Both the position numbers and the translations under genes were made by a program. A stretch of DNA of 64,000 bases, taken from the NCBI GenBank assembly GCA_963383645.1, contig OY726560.1, positions 86,281,093-86,345,092 of the forward strand, written 5' to 3'. The notes under the pieces are model-generated. The model saw only the letters and a list, made by a program, of their open reading frames with translations, was not told the origin of the DNA and ran no database searches. Positions 58,239 to 64,000 of this stretch are shown here, in pieces (the stretch's first letter is position 1; every line of letters begins with the position of its first letter). The DNA comes from Muscardinus avellanarius (Eukaryota > Chordata > Mammalia > Rodentia > Gliridae).

Positions 58239-58539
58239 CAGGATCAGTTCATCAACATCCACAAAATAGCTGAGATTCTGACTGAGACTGTGTTGAACTT
58301 CTAAATCTAGTTGAAATAAACTGACATTTTGACACTATTGAATCCCAACAATCATAAACTTGAAACATCTCTTCATTTAGTTGTATCTTTCTAAATTACA
58401 TTCTCCACAGCTCTCTAGTTTTCCCAATATGTCATGTACCTATTTTTATACCTTTATATACATAAAGTATTTCTGTTTTAGTACCCTTTCCATTTAACCT
58501 ATCTGTGTCCCTGTGTCCTTTACACTTAAATAGGTTTCT

Positions 58540-58845
58540 TACTGGCCATGATTGTACATGCTGTAATCCTAATACTTGGGATACTAAAACAGTCTGGATG
58601 CAATGAAATTATTATTCAAGAGCAAAGACTATTTCTGTCATTCTATACCTCATTACATAGAGTTACAATGCATCAATAAAACACAAAACCTACAGCAACA
58701 ATAGAAACAGATTCCACATTCCTCAGCCTTAGAAACGTAGCGAGGCTCTCAGCAACTTAGGGAGACTGTTTCAAAAAATTAAAAGTAAAAAGGGATAGGG
58801 ATGCAACTTACATCTCGTGGGTTAAAACAATAAAAATAAAAATAA
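58540..58845 (+). repeat. Old SINE split by a ~127-bp insertion
   Basis: SINE head 58540-58593 (GGCCATGATTGTACATGCTG, TAATACTTGGGATACTAAAA) and rest 58720-58845 (AGCGAGGCTCTCAGCAACTT, AGGGATAGGGATGCAAC). Between them lies foreign sequence 58594-58719, bordered by AAAACAG and GAAACAG. That sequence reappears in inverted orientation at 59535-59621. Confidence 0.75.
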
Positions 58846-59479
58846 TAGGTTTCTTGAGAAGAGCGTGCAGTGGAGTCTTTGTCATTTGAGACAGTCTGTC
58901 TTTGAGTATGCATTTACATCATTCATACTTGAAGCCACTGTTGAGCACTTGGACTCATAACCACCATATTTGTACTTATTTTCTCTATGCTGTACTATCT
59001 TTTATTTTATTTACTTTTCTCTCTGAAATTTAAGGTTTAAATTATGCTTTTCATGACTCCATTTTTCTCTTCTTTTTTAGCACATCTTTTTTATTTTTAA
59101 AATTTGAGAGATTTCTCTAGTATTTTTAGTATACATTATGATTAATATAATTCCACTTTTGAATCACAATGTACTACCTCATGAACACTGCAGGTAACTT
59201 GTTACAGAATATTAAAATTTTTCCTTTTCTATCTCTAATAGCATCAATATCACTCATTTTACTTATCATTCATAATCCCCAAATATATCATTGCTATTGC
59301 TATTTTACATAAAGAGCTATGTAATAGATAAATTGAATATAAAAGTACATTATCTTATATTGTCTTAATTTCTCTCCTTATACAGACACAAGTTATTATT
59401 AAAACCACTTTCCATTTTCCTACAAAACATCCCTTACTGTTTAAATAAGACAGAAGTACTGGTAACGTATGCATTTAGG
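58846..59479. other. Unassigned AT-rich DNA
   Basis: No gene or repeat recognised. Confidence 0.4.
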
Positions 59480-60110
59480 CTTTGCTTGACCAAGAAAACA
59501 TTTATTCTTTTTCTGTGTTAATGTAATTTTCATACTTTTATTGAAGCATTTAAACTCTACATAATGAAATATAGAATGACAGGAATAATATTTTGAAGAA
59601 TAATTTCATTGCATCCAGAATTCTAGTTTGACTTATCTTAATTTTTTTAAATTTTAATTTAAATATTTTACTCCACTTGTTTTTTTATTTGGATAGTTTC
59701 TGAAGAAAAGTTCAATATAACTTTTATATTATTTCTTTGATAAGTAAAACAGTGTTTCTGGCTTTGATTTATTTCTAAGTTCTTGTTTGATTATCTGCAG
59801 TTGTATAAAACAGGCTTTAGGTATAGGTTTTTCAATTTTGTGTTTTGTTTGTTTTTTATTCTCTTTTAGGTTTTCTGAAATCACTGGCTGAATAGTTTAT
59901 AGTTTAGAAAATTCTTGTCATCCTCACTTCATATATTTCTGTGTTCCTTTTCTAGTATTTTTTCTAGTATAACCATACATATATGTTATACTTATTTAAA
60001 CTCACACAGACTTTTTGTCATTTTACAAATGCCATACCAACTTTTTCAGTCTTTTTCTTTTTTCCTTTGATTTTACTTCACAAAATTTCTATTGACATAT
60101 TTTCAAGCTG
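59480..60110 (-). mobile_element. Possible ancient L1 ORF1 region, antisense
   Basis: Fragments such as GAAGAATAATTTCATTGCATCC, ATTCTCTTTTAGGTTTTCTG and TAGAAAATTCTTGTCATCC have the order seen in antisense ORF1 regions of old mammalian L1s. Similarity is weak, and I cannot exclude another old repeat. Confidence 0.4.
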
Positions 60111-60191
60111 CATCCAGTTTAATTATAAACCAACACATAGGCATCTGAAAATAACTTATGCTGCATAAGGTTTTCATTTCTAGAATTTGTG

Positions 60192-60305
60192 TTTGTATGT
60201 GTGTGTGTGTATGTGTGTGTGCACATGTGCAATATGGGAGGAGGCATGCACAACCTTGCATGTGCTTGGCAAGTTCTCTACCAATGAGCGGAACCCCCAG
60301 TCCTA
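60192..60305 (-). repeat. ID-type (tRNA-derived) SINE, antisense, with GT-rich tail
   Basis: AACCTTGCATGTGCTTGGCA and TCTCTACCAATGAGCGGAACCCCCAGTCC are the reverse complement of a free ID/tRNA-Ala-like element. The dimeric SINEs here lack this GCATGTGCTTGGCAAG block. A GT-rich stretch (60192-60228) replaces its tail. Confidence 0.75.
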
Positions 60306-61479
60306 ACATTTTATTTTGACTCTTTCTTACAGTCTTCCTCTCTGTACTTATATCACTTGTGTGTTATTGCATGCTATGAATTTTTTCTGTCATCTTCCTT
60401 AACATATTATAGTTAATTTACCATACAAATCTGATACCTCCCAAATCACTGTCGAACCTGATTACATCACTTGCTTTGTCTCTTCCCACTAAGTAGGGGC
60501 CTTCTATCAAGCCATCTGGGTCTTTGTTGAAAGCCATACATGATATACTGGGAAAAAAAGGAGTGAACATAAAGAGTCTGCTAATGTGTGGTTATATGTT
60601 TATATAGGTAGGAGTTTATCTGTGTTTACTGTTTGTCACAGCATATCCATTTGTTGATGGATAGATATGCTATAGATAACATTCAATTTCCTCCAAAGAC
60701 CTAGGTTTTTCTCCTTTGTTGTATTTGGGTTTCTCTGAAAACCCATCCTTAAAGAGAGTTTGCTTTATTATTATCCCTCCTAGTGGTAGGAAGAAATAGT
60801 TCATAATCTTCAGATTAATTCTCAGCTTTTTGGGGCAGATTATTTCACCTTTTCTTCTTACTCCTTGGGTGAGACAGGAATCCTTGAGGAGACCAAAGGT
60901 ACACAGTTTTCTTCTTTCATGGTGGTTAGCTTCTAGTGAATTGGTTTTCTTGATAAGGAGATCTTCATAAAAGAGAATATCATGTTCTCAGTATATTTAG
61001 TAGGGTTATTTTTCTCTTTCTACTGCAGGAAGCAGGTAGGCATGTTTCTCTGATCCTTACCTTGTTAACTTGTTGAACCTACTGGAGGTAAAACTCATGA
61101 AAGAAGATCTCCCCAGACTTGATCTCTAAAAGTGCATCTAGACTACAGCACACTGAACTTCTAACAATTAGTGAGCCTGTCTTCTACGGGCCTCATCAGT
61201 GCATATACTCCTAGTAATCTGGAGCTATCTGCATCCACCTGTGCCTCCAGGTTTGGGGGCAGCTGTTTGCATTATGACCATAATTTTCTCATGGATCTAA
61301 TGAGTTGCTGCTTTACAGATTTTCAGTTTTTGTTGCTGTGAGAAAGAACAACATTATTTAGTATTATTTACTAATAAGTGCCAACCCCTTTCCTTGTCAG
61401 AGCAGAACCAGAAGCTGGATTCTCAAATTTCAAATCTGAGAAAGAAACTGCTGATAAAATATTTCCCACAGTGAACTTC
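60306..61479. other. Unassigned DNA
   Basis: No gene or repeat recognised with confidence. The 81-codon frame at 61371-61616 (minus) runs into the L1 fragment and has no motif. Confidence 0.4.
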
Positions 61480-62262
61480 TGATGATAAAAACTACACTGA
61501 TTCTGTCTCACTCTAGTTAGAACAGCATTCATCATGAATACAAAGTAGTAAATGCTGGTGAGGATGTGGGGAAAGAGGAACTCTTTGGTGGAAGTGTAAA
61601 TTAGTACAACCACCAAAGAGATAGATATGGAGGTTCTTCAAAAGACTTAATTTGACCCACCTATACCACTCCACAGTATCTTTCCAAAAGAACTGAAGTT
61701 AGAATACTATAGCAATGCATGCCTATCCATGTTTATAGCAGCACACTTCACAATAGCTCAATTATGGAACCAACCTAGGTGTCAGTCAACAGACAAATAA
61801 ATATAATGTGCCATATGCATAAAAAAGGAATCTTACTCATATATTAAGAAGAACAAAAATATGTCACTTTCTGAAAAATAGATGGAACTACAGAAGACCT
61901 AAGTGAGGTCAGCAGTCTCAGAAAGTAAAGGGTCCCATGTTTTCTCTCTGTGAAAGCTAGAGAAAAATCAGGAAACAAAAAGTACTTGAATAATTTGGAA
62001 GAGAGATCAAATAGAATAGTAGAAGGGAATTGGGAGAGAGAAACAGGGAGAGGAAAAAGAATAATTGAGAGAGTAATCATGTCACATAATGCTATGTCCT
62101 TACATGAAAGTATCACTACCAATCTCACTGGCTTGCACGGGAGGGAGGAGGGTAGAGTGAGGTGAGATGTGGAGAGAAGAACATCACATGATGTGTGTGT
62201 ATATATGATGGTATCAATTTAAGTCTCATTATGATGTATAATTACAATGCACCAATAAAAGC
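61480..62262 (+). mobile_element. Old L1 3' fragment of a third lineage
   Basis: Sense ORF2 C-terminus (AATGCTGGTGAGGATGTGGG, GAGGAACTCTTTGGTGGAAG, with a short internal deletion) and a 3'UTR ending ATTACAATGCACCAATAAAAG. ORF2 details resemble L1-B while the 3' terminus resembles L1-A, so it predates or differs from both. Confidence 0.82.
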
Positions 62263-62649
62263 ATAAAAACATCTAGTATTCCTAAAGCAACATTATATAT
62301 TCTAGCAAATATCATATACCAATAAATTAATGATTTTTTATATTAAGAGAATAAAATCAGTGTACAGCACAATCACAGTAGCCAGAAAGTGTGGATTCAA
62401 AGACATTTCAGCTCTTCCCTTGTAGCCTCTGGAGAGAAGTTTGTAATTTAAGAGGAAAGATTAGAATCATTTGATATAGTTGTCAGATTCTAATACACAG
62501 ATAATATTCCTTAATGTGTGAACCCTGTCCTTCAGTATAATAATTAGTAAATGTATTTTTATTTTGATGAAGGATGCAAATTATATACATGATGTAAACA
62601 GTATTGTGTAACTTATGCGACAGTGAAGAAAACTGGAGCTTAATTGACA
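62263..62649. other. Unassigned DNA
   Basis: Nothing recognised. Confidence 0.4.
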
Positions 62650-62663
62650 TCTAGTTACTTTTA

Positions 62664-62855
62664 TTTTTTATTTTTATTCTTTTGCCGGTCTAGAGATGGA
62701 ACCCAGAGGCATTTGACTTCTGAGCTATACCCCTTGCCCTATTTTTTATTCTTTAATTTGAAACGGGGTCTCGCTAAGTTGCGGAGGGTGCTCACTAAGT
62801 AGCTGAGGCTGTCCCGAATGCTGGGTTTACAAGTGTGCGCCACCACAGTCGGCTG
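62664..62855 (-). repeat. B1-dID-like SINE, antisense, with target duplication
   Basis: TCTAGTTACTTTTA lies at 62650-62663 and 62856-62869. The element has GAGATGGAACCCAGAGGC, GAAACGGGGTCTCGCTAAGT and GTGTGCGCCACCACAGTCGG. A deletion removes the GATCCTCC segment of the head. Confidence 0.95.
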
Positions 62856-62869
62856 TCTAGTTACTTTTA

Positions 62870-63756
62870 GAATCATTCTTACTTTCTTAATTTTTTCTTT
62901 AGTTTGATTTTTTGTTTGCTTCCATAGCATTTGATTCTTGTGTTGGTTATTTTTAGCAGTGAAGGAAAAGTTTAAAAATGTTTGAAAACTATGCTGGTCT
63001 CATAAAGACCTTGTTTATGTATGTGATTTAAAATATCATGCTCATAAAAGGAATCCAGGTGAAAGAGATTGTGCAGTTATAAGTACAAGGAGAATCTGCT
63101 TTCCATGAGCAACATTCTATTGTCTAACAATGTCAACTCCACTAGTCATAGTGAATAAAATACACACAATATGTGGCAGGAGCTATTTACTATAGGAAAG
63201 ATTAAATTAAGTATTATATCAGTGGCAGACATTACCCAGCTAAGAATTCAGATCATTGAATCACAAATAATATATGAGATAGGAAGACATGCAAACATTT
63301 GGTAGAACAAATAAAACAAAAATATATAGAAAAATATATGTAAATACTGGCAAAGCAAATGCTTTAAGTAGAGCTAAGTGGTATCAGATACCATCAGGTA
63401 GATGTGAAAAGTGTTAATTCCTTTAACACCATGGTGAATGCACTTTTACTGTAACACCTACATAACTCATGAAGCCTTGGCAAGCAGAGATTCTGTTCGG
63501 GTGCCCATGCCTCACAGCTGTGAGAAGGTGGTACAGGGACCTGAGCCTGGCAGTCTGACTTCAGAGGTTGACCCTGAATCATCATCTTAAAATGTTGTAG
63601 AAGTTCATGCAATTAACCATCACTTAAATATTCCATATATACCTAAAGTAAATAACTAAGCACTAAGTCCAGGGGAAAATTATTTAGTTATTCTGCAAAT
63701 CATGTATTAGAAAAAAGATCAGAAGGCTCTCTACAGTATTTAAAAGTGGATTAATA
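62870..63756. other. Unassigned DNA
   Basis: No repeat or gene recognised. The 72-codon frame at 63394-63612 (minus) has no motif I know. Confidence 0.45.
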
Positions 63757-63975
63757 CTTAGTGTAGTGGCACATGCCATAATTTTGGTATGTGGGAGGCT
63801 GAGATAGAAGGATTGCAGATTTGAGGCCAGCATAAGCAATTCAGAGAGATTCCCAGCAATATAGTGACACTTTGTATTAAACTAAAAAATAAAAAGGGCT
63901 GAGACTGTATCTCAAAGGTAGAATGCCCCTACGTTCAAGCCCCACTACATTCCCTTCCCCTATACACACAAAAAA
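63757..63975 (+). repeat. B1-dID-like SINE
   Basis: Sense SINE: GTGTAGTGGCACATGCC, GGGAGGCTGAGATAGAAGG, GAGGCCAGCATAAGCAATTC, GTTCAAGCCCCACTACATTC, A-rich end near the window edge. Confidence 0.88.
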
Positions 63976-64000
63976 TGCATAAAGTTTTCACAAAGTTTGA

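Overview
This is non-coding mammalian DNA, almost certainly from a rodent outside the mouse/rat group. The main clue is a dimeric SINE: a B1-like (7SL-derived) head joined to an ID/tRNA-like tail, which begins near GCCAGGCATGGTGGTG and ends near TTCAATCCCCAGTACC. Dimers of this B1-dID type are known from squirrels, mountain beaver, dormice and relatives. I cannot name the species. No convincing host protein-coding exon is visible. By my tally about three fifths of the window is LINE-1 (L1), and every long open frame with recognisable homology is an L1 ORF1 or ORF2 fragment.

Layout. 1-5400: SINEs and an L1 with an inverted 5' half (381-2579). 5400-14565: a long sense L1 of an older lineage ('L1-A'), interrupted by a truncated younger L1 ('L1-B', 6985-8925), a SINE piece, a U6 snRNA pseudogene (9436-9540), a 521-bp solo LTR (9846-10366), a perfect 76-bp tandem duplication and another SINE. 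14566-17016: L1 tail, SINE and unassigned DNA. 17207-19978: the most unusual object, a complete 2.77-kb ORF1-only retrotransposon. 20038-35062: sparse region with SINEs, an old class I-like LTR, a MaLR LTR, local duplications and L1 tails. 35988-43215: a nearly full-length antisense L1-B with all apurinic-endonuclease active-site residues preserved. 43243-48418: antisense L1-A with rearrangements. 50385-56720: another L1-A with an inverted 5' end, containing a second, 5'-truncated copy of the ORF1-only element at 55077-55843. 56725-64000: L1 tails, SINEs, simple repeats and ancient L1.

Candidate undescribed system. The 17207-19978 element resembles HAL1 ('half-L1') elements in principle. On the minus strand it has its own CpG-bearing 5'UTR with a YY1-like site at its 5' tip, a 281-codon ORF1 and no ORF2. 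In place of ORF2 it carries about 0.9 kb of captured genomic DNA, which includes an ancient L1 ORF2 piece in the opposite orientation. It ends in the L1-A 3' terminus and an A-rich tail, and a perfect 11-bp target-site duplication (TSD) flanks it. The 55-kb copy contains the same cargo/3'UTR junction and sits in a different target, so the chimera was mobilised as a unit, presumably by an L1 enzyme supplied in trans.

Second theme. The two long L1-B copies share the same in-frame TAA about 115 codons before the end of ORF2, yet both retain the downstream frame almost unchanged. An older inverted L1-B fragment at 30100 has a sense codon there, so this looks like a subfamily-level change and not independent decay.
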